Below, one piece after another: positions 49,601 to 59,546 of a DNA stretch of 64,000 nucleotides (position 1 is the stretch's first letter; each line of letters opens with the position of its first letter). The stretch covers positions 434,001 to 498,000 of the forward strand of contig CANTFL010001198.1 in the NCBI GenBank assembly GCA_947650285.1. Direction: 5' to 3'. Below the pieces are notes generated by a model. That model worked only from the letters and a program-made list of their open reading frames with translations. It had not been told where the DNA came from and searched no databases. The position numbers and the translations under genes were made by a program. The DNA comes from Hyaloperonospora brassicae. Its lineage: Eukaryota > Oomycota > Peronosporomycetes > Peronosporales > Peronosporaceae.

Positions 49601-50494
49601 CATGAGGGACAACGATGCGAGGGGTATCCTCCCCATCCGTGCTATAGCAAAACAGGCCTGATCGATGGAATATAGATGTAACCTCTCACGTAGTCGTGAA
49701 GACAATTCTATGTCTGAGTCCTTAAACTCCTCGCTCCCTAGATCACGTAGCAGAGCTACACAATGTTCATCCTTAGCATATGCCGAACGGATTAGGTCAG
49801 TGACCGACGACGACAGAGTCGTAAAATTAGCAAGATCATAGTCAGGCCTGCGTGACAACGCATCAGCCAAAGCATTCTGCTTGCCCGGCTTATACTTTAC
49901 CTCGAAGTTGCACTCGGCAAAGAAGGAAAGCCAACGAGCCATTTTCTGAGAGAGGTGAGGCGACATGGTCGCAGTGCGTAGTGACGCATGATCTGTATAG
50001 ATCACAAACGGCTTAGAGTCATGAAGATGAACTCTAAACTTAACTAAAGCATACTTCATTGCAAGTAGCTCTTTGTCATGGACATGATAGTTCGTTTCTG
50101 CAGCCTTCAGCTGACGGGACTCAAACGAAATGACGCGCTCCCGTCCATCAGAATCTGTTTGTACCATAGCGCTGCCTATGGCAAAGTCAGATGCGTCACA
50201 GACGACACTGACAGATCGATCAGGATCAGGCAAAGGCAAGATTGGCGCATGACGGAGACTCTCCTTTACTGCTTGAAAAGCATGATGCTCAGTGCTAGTC
50301 CAGCACCATTACACATCCTTTTTAAGGAACTTGAATGATGGACGAGCCATACCTGCGCAATTCGCACTGTACTTGTGCAAGTAATTGGCAAGGCCAAGCC
50401 ACTTACGTAAGTCCTTTTGGTTCTTTGAAACCGGCAAATCAAATATGGTTTTAACCTTAGCGGGATTCGCTCTAAGGCCTTGCTTACCAATAAA
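49589..50494 (-). pseudogene. pol: RT thumb and RNase H of C4
   Basis: This is in frame with the upstream RT except for two stops (TGA at 50495-50497 and TAA near 50310). It shows KDLRKWLGLANYLHKYSA and then RNase H: SVVCDASDFAIGSAMVQTD, ESRQLKAAETNYHVHDKELL, YTDHASLRTATMSPHLSQKM and NALADALSRRPDYD. A frameshift near 49630 ends the frame. Confidence 0.88.
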
Positions 50495-52198
50495 TCACCC
50501 GAAAAAGGGAATTTCTTCTGCGCCAAAGATGCACTTGGACGCGTTGGCGTACAACTTATTCGTGCGAATGCACTCGAGCACCGCTCGCAAATGGTCAATG
50601 TGATTGTCCACATCTGAACGACCGTTCATAGCACGACTTTGGACAAAGATGTCATCAAATTGGGTCTGTGCATAACTTCGGTGAGGTCTTGACAGTTGCT
50701 TCACAAGACGATTGAACGTAGCTAGGGCATTTGATAACCCTTGCGGCATAACAAGCCACTCCCAGAGCATGCCGCTTAAAGTGCTGACCGCTTTCAGCGG
50801 AATATCGCTTTCTCGCATGAGAAGCTGGTAATAACCATCGACTAAGTCAAGCGCACTGTACATTGTACATCCCACCATATTATTCTGAAGAACACCCTTC
50901 TTCAGAATTGGTGTCTGAGCCGGGATGGTGGCCGCGTTAAGCTTATTGTAAGCATGAACAATTCGCCACTTCCCCTTGGGCTTTTTGACACAGAAGGTCG
51001 GTGTTGAATGGGGAGATTTGCTCTCACGTACCATTCCTGTCGCGTGTTTTGCACGACAAAAGTCGTCAATGACGTCACACTGTTCCTTCGGTAAAGGCCA
51101 CTGCAGTGTTACGCAGTATTTAGTTCCAGGAAATAAGCCAATTTCATGACGTACACCTCTATCGGGAGGTAAGCCGGATGGTGGGTCATAACACACCACG
51201 TCATAAAACTCATTTACCAAAGGATAGAAAGGATCAAGAGGATTCTTAAGGATCGAAGATCCACTACGGGCATCCAATGCCGCCTTTGTGTCCTCAAGGA
51301 CAGACTCTTCTAATAACGAGGATGAGTTCAACTCTATATCCGACCCAATGACCACTAACTCGGATAATTCTTCTGCCTGTAAGGCTTGGCTAAATTTGCC
51401 GTCAGACATTTCGTCCAGTTCAAAGAGAGTTTCCAAGGATGGAAGAGTCTCAAGACTAATATTGCCATCAATCTGTCCAGCCAACCCATTGGCAAGTGTA
51501 TAGAGTGTATTATTACTGTTATCACTTCGTGAATTCTTAGACGTTGGGCGCTTAACAGTTGCCACCCCACGCTGAGATTGTTTCCTCAGAGAAACCTTAC
51601 GCCTCCTAGAGGCCGGGACAGTAGGATCCCCGTGGTTGCTATTCATCTTAGCACGCTCTATACGAGAGCTCATATCTTGAACGACATCTGGTGAAGTGTC
51701 ACGTAACTCGAACACTTCACCCAGTGGATTTACACGTACCACTTCACGTATAGCATCCGGGCCTAGCCCTGAACACTCTGACTTCTCGCCATCAATGTCA
51801 TTAACTACATTCAGCGAGGTTCCACCTCGGCCGCCCTCACTCGGTGGGATTTCACGTACCACTTTACGTACAGCATTCGGGCCTAGCCCTGAACACTCTG
51901 ACTTCTCGCCATCAATGTCGTTACCGACATTCAGTGAGGTGCCACCTCGGCCGCCCTCACTTGGTGGAATTTCACGTGCCACACCACTCACATCAGAGGA
52001 ATTACATTCCTGATGTCTCGGCCCTAGGCCAACCATGCCTGCAGCATGCAGTGATTCAGTATCACAACGAGTATCAATCAACGGAGTATAATTCCGCTCA
52101 CATATGGTGAAAGAGCTCCGCTCAATATCGATGCCATTGACATTGGAGTTAATTAACTCTGACATACCAATATCCAGCACATTGACATCTTCCGTCAA
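50495..52198 (-). pseudogene. pol: Protease-RT linker and reverse transcriptase of C4
   Basis: This is a 567-codon ORF. The N-terminal half is a low-complexity linker with two 40-residue repeats (REIPPSEGGRGGTSLNV, NDIDGEKSECSGLGP). RT begins about residue 330 with PSGLPPDRGVRHEIGLFPGT. Motifs: SPHSTPTFCVKKPKGKWRIV, NKLNAATIPAQTPI, MYSALDLVDGYYQLLM, MPQGLSNALATFNRLV, and the catalytic box TQFDDIFVQSRA (FDD in place of YxDD). The ORF ends at a TGA after EEIPFFG. Confidence 0.9.
51741..51980. repeat. 120-bp in-frame tandem duplication in C4 pol linker
   Basis: GCCTAGCCCTGAACACTCTG occurs ending at 51780 and again at 51900, exactly 120 bp apart, and the flanking 100 bp are near-identical. It encodes two 40-residue repeats, keeps the frame, and is probably a recent local duplication in a region tolerant of length change. 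Confidence 0.85.
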
Positions 52199-52299
52199 TG
52201 GCTCGCGCCAATAGCGCTTTTGTTACCTAGAAAAGGTGGGTTCATGACTCTCCAAAGTTTCGCTAGAAATATTGCGCGTGGCGCCTAAGGTTTTAGACC

Positions 52300-52640
52300 C
52301 CCAATCAATCCATGGTAATGGAGTTCAAGACAAGCCATACCCAGGATGCGATCGTATCTCGAATCCAAATTGAGGACAAGACAGCGTTCAATGCTGTCAA
52401 AGTCCAAAAACTTCACACCTAAGTTCAACGGAACTTTAGGCACCGTGACGCGACTACCAGTCGCTAAACGAACGATGATTGAATCACCCTCATGCGCTTT
52501 GAGCGCTTCAGCGTATCGCTAACTTCCCCAAGGGAACGACGTCGAGCATAATTGCATGATGCTCCGGAGTCGATTAGGAACGACCAATGCTTCTCAAAGC
52601 CTTTAACTATCGCCTCGGCGACTAACAAGCCAGGCTATAA
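52300..52640 (-). pseudogene. Retropepsin remnant of C4
   Basis: Minus-strand frames show a decayed protease. The active-site region near 52575 translates as DSGASCNYARRRS, followed after a shift by IIVRLATGSRVTVPKVPLN, CLVLNLDSRYDRILGMACLE. Normal members read RLATG...V...LD.KFDVILGLPWL at this place. A stop and a frameshift separate it from both gag and RT. Confidence 0.65.
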
Positions 52641-52974
52641 TCCACGCTCTGTGCTGGTGGGCACATAGCTCGGTGGTGCTAAGCCCTGTTTCACTCTACC
52701 TCGTATAGAAGCAACAGAACTCAGTTCTACCCCAGTATGGCGTTCGCGCCTACTGGGTGTCGACAGTACCCCGTGCCATACCAGGTTTCTGGTTGTGGCT
52801 GGGGTTTCGACCCATAGGAGTCGGTCGTTCCTAACGCAAAGGACAAGTGGGACGCAAGGGTATAGCGCTTCCGCACAAATAACAGCGTCTCACTTCCTGT
52901 CGTTGCTCTGAAATATGAAGATCCGCTTCACCTTCATCTTCATCATGGCTGAGATCCATCGGTTCTGGCTTACA

Positions 52975-53790
52975 TTAAGCCGAGGTGCTCGCAGAGGTTG
53001 CCCTCGCAAAGCTTGGGTTGTACGCATTCCAACCAAGTCCGGCCGACTTGAAGTTGTTCTCAGCATTTTGAGCGATTATAACAGCCTCCTCAAAAGTAGA
53101 GTGATGGACCCGAAACACCTCGGTCCTGGCAACGCCATTACGAAGACCTTCCATGAAGACAGCCACATACACTGTCTCACGGAGAGGGTCAGACTGCAAA
53201 TTAGCCATCAGACTTCTCAACTCTTGGACATAGTCCGTTAACTCATTCTTAACCTGACGGGTAGACAATAAGCGTGAGCACACGCGATAAGCCTGGTTAG
53301 GCGGCGAGAAAACTCGCAATAGGTCTAACTTGATCAAATCCCATGTGGGAAACGCCAAGTCGTCCGACGTGCCACACGTCAGTGCCCACTCTCTAGCTCT
53401 TCCATCGATCTTGGAGATGGCCAGCGAGAGCCGCTGATACTCCAATGAGATAAGGCCAGAGTTCATGGCCATCTTAATCTCACGGATCCAGAGGACCAGG
53501 TTTTCCCCCTCCTTCCCGGAGTAATGTTTAACGTCCACCCGAAGGGGACGAGGCTTAGCCTCTTCATCTGGCATCGCCACGTAGCGTGTTGGCATAGCCG
53601 ACGCTAATTAGTTTAGAACCTGCCCTAAAAAGGCCGTTTCATACTGCATGAAGGTCTCGACTCGTGTATTGAGCACATCGAGAACTTGTGCAGATAGAAA
53701 CTCCACATACTCAAGACCTACGTCAGCAGTCAGCTTATCAAGTGCGACCTTTTGGGCCTCAGAGAGGAGTGTGGGTTGCTCCATCCTCAC
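52975..53790 (-). pseudogene. gag: gag of C4
   Basis: One frame runs from Met at 53790 to 52975 with a single in-frame TAA at 53608-53610. The capsid region contains VDVKHYSGKEGENLVLWIRE, RLSLAISKIDGRAREWAL, RVFSPPNQAYRVCSRLLSTR, VQELRSLMANLQSDPL and a tail with HHSTFEEAVIIAQNAENNFK. These are hallmarks of oomycete chromovirus gag. The CCHC knuckle downstream (near 52880, CYLCG) is degenerate. Confidence 0.88.
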
Positions 53791-53843
53791 AGAGGATCAG
53801 TCGTTACCGACTCAGGTTTAGATTGACTACAAGTGCTACCAAG

Positions 53844-54368
53844 TGTAGCGGAGCTACACAGCTCCTTAATTCAGAAAAGACTAAACGCTCAATGAGAAAC
53901 TTTGGTTCAACGAACCCGACTCAAAGAGTTAACAGCTCCGAGAGCTAAGGTTTGGTTCTAAGAACGCGACTCAGATAGTCAACAAGCTTAGAGAACTTAC
54001 GGTCTCTGTTCCAGGGGGACAAAACGATTCAAGAGAATCACAGCACAGAGTGCTCAAGAGCAGCTACCTTTACAGGCGTTGCTAGCTCTTCCGATCAAGA
54101 CGCCTCGTAAGGCACGTGTCTTATGTTGATCAAAATGGGAACTGAATTTTATTTCTTCTTTTAATCTAAAAGAACACCGTAGAAGAAAATAAACAACCTA
54201 CTCACTTATGTCCTAAATAAACCTATTCAAGGTCTCGTAATCAATGGTTGACAGACATCAGTCTTCAACAACTGATACTGTATTCTAATATTACTTTAGA
54301 GGGGATCCCGTCCCTCGTGTTTACCACACCTATTGTCGACTACCAGTCGACGTGTAACCCCCTTTCCA
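53844..54368 (-). mobile_element. 5' LTR of C4
   Basis: This 525-bp LTR matches 46561-47085 with roughly 15 differences. Its outer end reads CCCCCTTTCCA instead of CCCCGTTACA, so the terminal TGTAACGG is altered, but the AGTTC duplication follows directly and defines the boundary. Confidence 0.88.
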
Positions 54369-54373
54369 AGTTC

Positions 54374-55129
54374 TGTCAAGCCACCGAGATCGTCGTACAG
54401 AACCGGAGGATCACGGTGGTCGTGCAGGTGGAAGGAGATCAACACAAAGCCACAATCTTTCGACTGCTTGAGCATACAAGCTTCTTTTTGCCATGCAACT
54501 GGACCCTCGTGCACCATCGAAGAAGTGCTTCTCACATCTTTCTTTTATAACAACGATAGAAAAGATTACAGTGTCGGATTCAAAATCGCTTGAAAACGGT
54601 TGGGCAGTCAATAAATATTTTAAGACCGCAATAAAGCGCTAGATAACGACAAGATATGATCAAACAATCATTACTTGCGTCAAGATTACGCTTTCAACCA
54701 ATAATGCAATGGACTTGGAAAGTGCGTGTAGCGGAGCTGATAGAGTTCCTTGCCAGAGGAAGGCTTTCTGCTCATTGAGCAAACTTTGTCGTTGCAAGAA
54801 CTCGACTAAAAATGAGACAACGAGATTAAAAATCCAGCTTCTTGTTCAAGAGTAACCATTCAGCGGACCCACTAAAAAAGGTGCTGAGGATCCATTTTTT
54901 TAACAAGGCGTGACTCTTCTTACGACCTGAGACGCCTTATATGGCACGTGTCGCCAACGGAGTTAAAGGGAGACTGATCTTTACGGTAGCGTTTTCTTTT
55001 TTTATATTTTACATAATTTAATATTTCCTCCAGTTAATAATCGTTTCGAGTCCAATGTTGGTCCCTGGCTAAAAAGTAAAAGAAACCCTTTAATTTTATA
55101 AAGCCCGAAAAGATAACGCCATACAAATA
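54374..55129. other. Flank of C4 with related LTR scrap
   Basis: GTGTAGCGGAGCTGATAGAG at 54725 resembles the C4 LTR edge (TGTAGCGGAGCTACACAG). The following 250 bp keep the same word order (CTCATTGAGCAAACTTTG, AGACGCCTTATATGGCACGTG) at low identity, so an older solo LTR of a related family probably lies at about 54727-55020. No gene is visible. Confidence 0.5.
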
Positions 55130-55426
55130 TTAAGGTTTCTGCAACCAATTGACTGAAAATGCGGGTGCATCCTCATCCTTGACGGGTGGATACAGCGTCT
55201 TTATGAACAATACCGCTTTTCCCTGGATCAGGTGTCCACTGATGTCGACAACACCCTGATATACAAATTCACTGAGCAAGCGCCGTTTGCACCAGCGGGA
55301 ACGAACCGCGCTCTGTCGCTTGAAATGGAGCGCTGCATCGCTCTTGGCTAGCCCTAGCAGGTATGAAGAAAAATTATGGACTTTGCTAATTGCCCCTTGG
55401 GTGACCGTACCTCCGTGTTCCTTCAT
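55130..55426 (-). pseudogene. CENP-B/Tc5-type transposase fragment
   Basis: This is a 98-codon ORF. The C-terminal two-thirds (KRRLLSEFVYQGVVDISG, LIQGKAVLFIKTLYPPVKDE, APAFSVNWLQKP) fits the second helix-turn-helix of pogo/Tigger-type transposases, with the typical LI..KA..F and PAFS..WL pattern. The N-terminal part (TQGAISKVHNFSSYL) may be the end of the first helix-turn-helix. The ORF stops at the point where the DDE domain would be expected, so it is a truncated copy. The call is by motif only. Confidence 0.55.
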
Positions 55427-56392
55427 TATCCACTAACTCAGAGCTTCCAGGATTAGGTCTGGATATCTATGCTTCTCGATGTAGATTGCCTTGCAGACGA
55501 TGTCTGTGAGGGTGTGGCCATTGGCGACTATGTTGGTAATAGGCACGTGTAGCACCCATCACTTCATCCTTATTCCCTCTTACTCTGCTATTGAACAATT
55601 CACTTATTTCATTAGATTAGGCGGTCCCAGCCATATTAACCAAACCGCAAACAGCCACGTAACAATGTGCGGGAAAAATGCTCTACACAACATTTGTACA
55701 AGAACAAGCATAACAGCCAAAGTAGCTGTCCACAGATTAGGCCGCAGCAACGTGGTCCACGAAGCTGTGTGCGTAGGCGCTTGAAGCAAGTACTTTCCGT
55801 GCGAATACGTACTTTACCGATGACACGCAGGCGTATCGTAGTTAAGATGGCACCTTCGTCGTGTACGAGATGCTCGTCCGGCGGTCGCTGTCATCAATTG
55901 AATCTGTTGCAATTGATGAATGTAAAGTCGGGAGAGGACTTGTGAGAAAAGGCGCGAGTGGTATGCGAAGATAAATCTGCTACATTATTTGGCGGTGTCC
56001 GAAAGTTTGAGCCCCGCAATGCGCCGTACGACAAGAACGTGGGGTTTGGCACACTGGACCACAACCACCGCTACATTGGACATTTACGACATAACGTTGC
56101 TGCCGTTGCTGCCGTTGCACAGGGCCTAGGTGGTCGCGGGTCCGACGTGTATCGACGTACGAATAAGTTACAACTCATTCTCGCACGCAAATAGAACAAC
56201 ATGCGCAACGAATACAAACAAACGGTTTGCACAACAACAACATCTTGCATTCGAACGTAGTTATCACTATGAGGTCCTTCTAGATGATGTGCGAATAAGG
56301 GTAGGAATGGTTCTCCCGGCGAGCTTCCGATGCGACACGTCTTCACTGCATGTCTTCGGCTTCAGCAAACAGCGATGGCGACGAAGCATGGC

Positions 56393-56650
56393 CTAGTGCG
56401 CTGGATTGCATATGTTCAAGCAGCACAGGGCGTTGGTCATCCCGGCGCATCGGGGCGGAATGGGAGGGACCATTTTATCCATGCATTGTGGCTGGCAGCT
56501 TTTGCTTCGTTCATCTCCACTTGGTGGAGGTTTCGCGAACGATCCACCAAACGCTCCACCACGAAAATATCCACCAGCTCTACCTAAACTAAAGACAGGG
56601 TTGAAAGCCATGGCGGCGACCACGATCATGAGGCCAATCTTCGTGCTCAT
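56393..56650 (-). CDS. Small cysteine-rich secreted protein
   Basis: This is an intact 85-codon ORF. Residues 1-21 form a signal peptide (Lys at position 4, then hydrophobic IGLMIVVAAMAF, with likely cleavage after VFS). A Gly-rich stretch (GGYFRGGAFGG) and a Pro-rich linker follow. The C-terminal 35 residues hold six cysteines spaced C-x3-C-x11-C-x7-C-C-x3-C. Even cysteine number, small size and export signal are typical of apoplastic proteins of plant-associated oomycetes, some of which are effectors. I do not recognise a named family. The 3' LTR of H5 lies 168 bp upstream in the same orientation and could influence transcription. The opposite-strand ORF here (56406-56756) looks like a shadow. 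Confidence 0.7.
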   Translation of the reverse strand: MSTKIGLMIVVAAMAFNPVFSLGRAGGYFRGGAFGGSFAKPPPSGDERSKSCQPQCMDKMVPPIPPRCAGMTNALCCLNICNPAH

Positions 56651-56818
56651 CTCGAACGAGGGGGGGAGAGGGGTACACGTCAGCTGTTGTGAGCCCGGCT
56701 TGACAGAATGCGGGATGACAGATACGAAGACACTACCTTCAGCTGAGAATCGCTAAGCTTCAAGCGCTGCGGAAGCGACGTCAGGAATAGGTGGGCTGTA
56801 CACGGGTGCATCCACATA

Positions 56819-57208
56819 TGTAACGGGGCACACCCTTGCGTAACTTAACGCAAGGGATTTGGGTGCCCCGACAGACGTACACGTGGCGAGCGAGGAAGCG
56901 TAGGTAGGGTAAAAGTAGAACTGTTATATTAATAAATTAAGTCTTTAAACTACTGTCTCTTCGTTTGACTTAATTCAATTATACTAATATAACTGCATGT
57001 ATGGTGACGTCTCGTCACCACTCATTGCGCGCGTCTTGCGGCGATTGGTGGGTTGATATCATCACGATATCAACCAATGAACAGACCTTTTGGTCGACCC
57101 TTCAATATCACCACTTTGGTGATATTGTTTAAAGAAAGTTCAGCATAATATTCTTTATTGTCACTTTCCTTAAAGTGACAATATCATGTAACGGGCTGCC
57201 CCGTTACA
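56819..57208 (-). mobile_element. 3' LTR of H5
   Basis: This 390-bp LTR begins TGTAACGGGGCACACCCTTG and ends CTGCCCCGTTACA, with perfect 11-bp inverted ends (TGTAACGGGGC/GCCCCGTTACA). It contains hairpins at 57103-57127 (10-bp stem), 57157-57182 (11-bp) and 57187-57208 (9-bp, at the U3 terminus itself). The likely target-site bases to the left are ACATA (56814-56818). The partner LTR is beyond 64000. Confidence 0.9.
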
Positions 57209-57222
57209 TCACCCCCCCTTAA
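57209..57222 (-). other. Polypurine tract of H5
   Basis: The plus strand reads TCACCCCCCCTTAA, so the element strand has TTAAGGGGGGGTGA ending directly at the LTR start. This is the expected primer site for plus-strand synthesis and confirms that the LTR at 56819-57208 is the 3' LTR. Confidence 0.85.
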
Positions 57223-57338
57223 CTGATAGTCACCGTGTGACTATCAAAATATGGAGGCCACCCGTTGGCCACCATTGGGACAGGGAGCACTTGTTTGGTC
57301 CGTTCCACTCACTTTCCGCTTGACCTCGCATATTTAAC

Positions 57339-58802
57339 ATGTCTATGCGAGGTGACTCAAGACCCACACAGCCTGGTGCTGTGCAAGCCTCTGCGGCAGA
57401 CGCTTCGTCGTCTGCCGCCCCTTCTTCGCCTGCAGCAACAGGTGCTGCAGGTGCACGCGGTATCACGCCGCGTGCGCACGATGACCCCGATGTGGAGGTC
57501 ATCTACTCTGGCGAGTCAGACGTGTCTGACTCGGGCAATGCTCCAGAGGCGTCTCGCTCACCGGCGACGCCTCAGTATTCGCCAAGGCCAATGCCGAACG
57601 AACGGACTCGTGATTCGCATCACAGTCTGTTCGGCAGTGATTACGATGATCAGGGTGGTGAGTTCTATTCTTCACCACCGCCGGCTCGTGCGTCTTCGCA
57701 CGAGCGTGATGACGATGGCGCGAGCCGTCGTCAATCTGGGAGCCGTGGTACCGACAAGGGTACCACTGTGAAGCGTGATGAGTTGAAGCCGTGGCGTTTG
57801 CCCGAACAACTCATCAATAGCCTGTCTCACGAGACAGGCCAACACCATCGAATACCCTTATTCGATGCAACCGAGCTTCACGGCTTGAGTTCCAGCGCGA
57901 AGAACTTTCGCGCTGAAGAAGACTTTTATCTCGATGTCTTCCTTAGACATCGATGGTACAATAGCAACCAAAAGCGTGACAAAACATCGCTTTTGGCTGC
58001 GTGGAACGCGTTCGTCCAAAACGTCAAGAATTTTGGACGAGAGGGGTGGCTCAAGAAACTTGAGGCAACACGCCTCAGGTTCGAACGGCGAACGCCAACC
58101 GGTGCTAGGTACCGGTTGCATCGTTTATCTAGTGAGGCAGGCATTCCTTGCCTCACATGGGGAGACCCTTGTGCGAGTTGTGTTGACAACTCGCAGCGTG
58201 CACATAGGGATGTGTACTCCCTAAATTCGCCCTGGGGAAGGGCACACATCTCGGCTGAGATGCGTGACGCGATTGCAAACTTGCAATCCGTCTACAAGCG
58301 CCTAGGGCGCGTGTTTACCGATGGGCCACAGGACTCATCGGATGGGTCTCGTCATACTGGCGGACGAGACCTTCAACATCCATCAACAGCTGAGAGCGGG
58401 GCTCCCAGCTGTTCCAAGAGGGTGGATACCCCCGCCACTGGACGAGGTAGCTCGTCCTTGATCCTGAATCGTCACGGTGATTCAAGATACGCTTCACTAG
58501 AAAGCGTTGATCACCGTGAGCATCCACCAAAGGATGTGGTGGAGGAGGAAAGACCTCCTCCAGATGATTCGGTTCACCATCTCGACCCTTACGAGATGGA
58601 TCGCGCAATCGATGAATTGCGCGATGACTTGAAGCACGAGCGCGACCGACGCTACGCTTTGACCGACACCGTGCGGAAGAACCGCAAGGGTCACGAGGCT
58701 GATCGGGCGAGGGATCGCGCCGATTATGCCACGGCGCAGCTTCAGGTCGAGCGGGATGTCCGCTCCTTTTCGGCGAGCTGGCGACAGCTCGCGGAGAGAT
58801 AA
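57339..58802 (+). CDS. Antisense ORF of H5 (487 codons)
   Basis: The ORF starts 131 bp inside the 3' LTR and runs against pol. Residues 1-140 are Ser/Ala/Pro/Asp-rich and probably disordered ([17 protein letters not shown]). Residues 150-330 look globular, with [20 protein letters not shown] and [19 protein letters not shown]. Residues 410-487 are a highly charged helix, probably coiled coil ([18 protein letters not shown]). The frame is lost at TAA 58800-58802 but resumes in another frame (58805-58940: LRDQTDRLERERKNLMDVL) to a natural end. Homologous pieces lie in H1 (8438-6755). Function is unknown. It overlaps the chromodomain-coding strand for about 490 bp. Confidence 0.7.
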   Translation: MSMRGDSRPTQPGAVQASAADASSSAAPSSPAATGAAGARGITPRAHDDPDVEVIYSGESDVSDSGNAPEASRSPATPQYSPRPMPNERTRDSHHSLFGSDYDDQGGEFYSSPPPARASSHERDDDGASRRQSGSRGTDKGTTVKRDELKPWRLPEQLINSLSHETGQHHRIPLFDATELHGLSSSAKNFRAEEDFYLDVFLRHRWYNSNQKRDKTSLLAAWNAFVQNVKNFGREGWLKKLEATRLRFERRTPTGARYRLHRLSSEAGIPCLTWGDPCASCVDNSQRAHRDVYSLNSPWGRAHISAEMRDAIANLQSVYKRLGRVFTDGPQDSSDGSRHTGGRDLQHPSTAESGAPSCSKRVDTPATGRGSSSLILNRHGDSRYASLESVDHREHPPKDVVEEERPPPDDSVHHLDPYEMDRAIDELRDDLKHERDRRYALTDTVRKNRKGHEADRARDRADYATAQLQVERDVRSFSASWRQLAER

Positions 58803-58866
58803 CTCGGTTGAATACCGAGGTATCATATCTGCGCGACCAGACGGATCGTCTGGAGCGCGAACGCAA
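58315..58866 (-). pseudogene. pol: Chromodomain end of H5 pol
   Basis: The C-terminal frame of pol has the chromodomain at about 58560-58340: [57 protein letters not shown]. Aromatic positions expected of a chromodomain (F, Y/W, W) are present. It is out of frame with the integrase C-terminus upstream by one nucleotide, and the break maps to about 58800. Confidence 0.88.
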
Positions 58867-59546
58867 GAACTTGATGGATGTTCTTGAACGTGGGGGCTAT
58901 CTTCATCGGAAGAAGAAGGCTCGTACTGACAGTACGACCTAAGCCTCCCCACGTAAAACGTAGGATGCGTGCGCATCCTACGTGGCAATTCGAGTGTGTA
59001 TGCATTGCCCTTGCGATGCAACACTCGAAATGGCCCAATGTATTTCGGCAGTAGATTACTACTGCCGACACTAGTGACTGCATGTCCAGGTAAGTTTACC
59101 GTAGACAGTAGCACTAGGTCGTTAACCTTAAATGAAAGAACATTTGCTCTTCCATTCTTGTCTGCGTTCCGTTTCTGACGGTCCACCGCATTTGCGATGG
59201 AGTCCTGAACGAAACGGACTACCGCTTCTCGAGTCAGCAGGAAGTTCTCTGCTGACTCTTTGTTTTGTCTAGCAGTGCGCTTCGTGCGCACTGCTAAGAG
59301 ATTTCTCTCTTCTTCAGCGAGGTTGTCTTCTTCCTCGCTGGCATAATCGTTGGCGATGCTGAATATACCAGCATCGTCATCATCATCCGAATCAATAATA
59401 GCGTCTTCGCTATTATTGAGATGATCTTCTTCATCGATGTCGACTTGATCGACATCGGCATCATACGTGACGACGTTTGCGTCGACACGTGATGAGCAAG
59501 AGCCAAAACGGTTTTTGCTCGAGCGAGTCCCTCCCCCCTTATCCAA
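58497..59546 (-). pseudogene. pol: Integrase C-terminal part of H5 pol
   Basis: The frame starts at a G-run (59540) with GGGTRSSKNRFGSCSSRVDA and continues through an acidic linker (SDDDDDAGIFSIANDYASEE). It goes on to ESAENFLLTREAVVRFVQDS, DRQKRNADKNGRANVLSFKV and LVLLSTVNLPGHAVTSVGSS. The SH3-like GPFRVLHRKGNAYTLELPRR and HPTFYVGRLRSYCQYEPS follow. Authentic coding ends near 58800, and the rest of the ORF is out-of-frame read-through. It lies in the -1 frame relative to the upstream integrase ORF. Confidence 0.85.

Larger units (their letters stand above)
46561..54368 (-). mobile_element. Chromovirus C4, full length, defective
   Basis: This minus-strand chromodomain Ty3/gypsy element of 7808 bp has two 525-bp LTRs that are about 97% alike by eye and a 5-bp target duplication AGTTC (46556-46560 and 54369-54373). 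The order on the minus strand is gag, protease, RT, RNase H, integrase, chromodomain. An antisense ORF lies between the chromodomain and the 3' LTR. gag has one in-frame stop; pol has several stops and frameshifts. Confidence 0.92.

Noticed and set aside
55491..56194. Several 60-98 codon ORFs between the transposase scrap and the secreted-protein gene
   Set aside because: They overlap each other on both strands, lack motifs and show no consistent frame. One minus-strand ORF is hydrophobic by composition only.
57230..57502. 90-codon minus-strand ORF overlapping the antisense ORF start
   Set aside because: It exists because the DNA is locally palindromic, so both strands look alike. It has no counterpart in H1.
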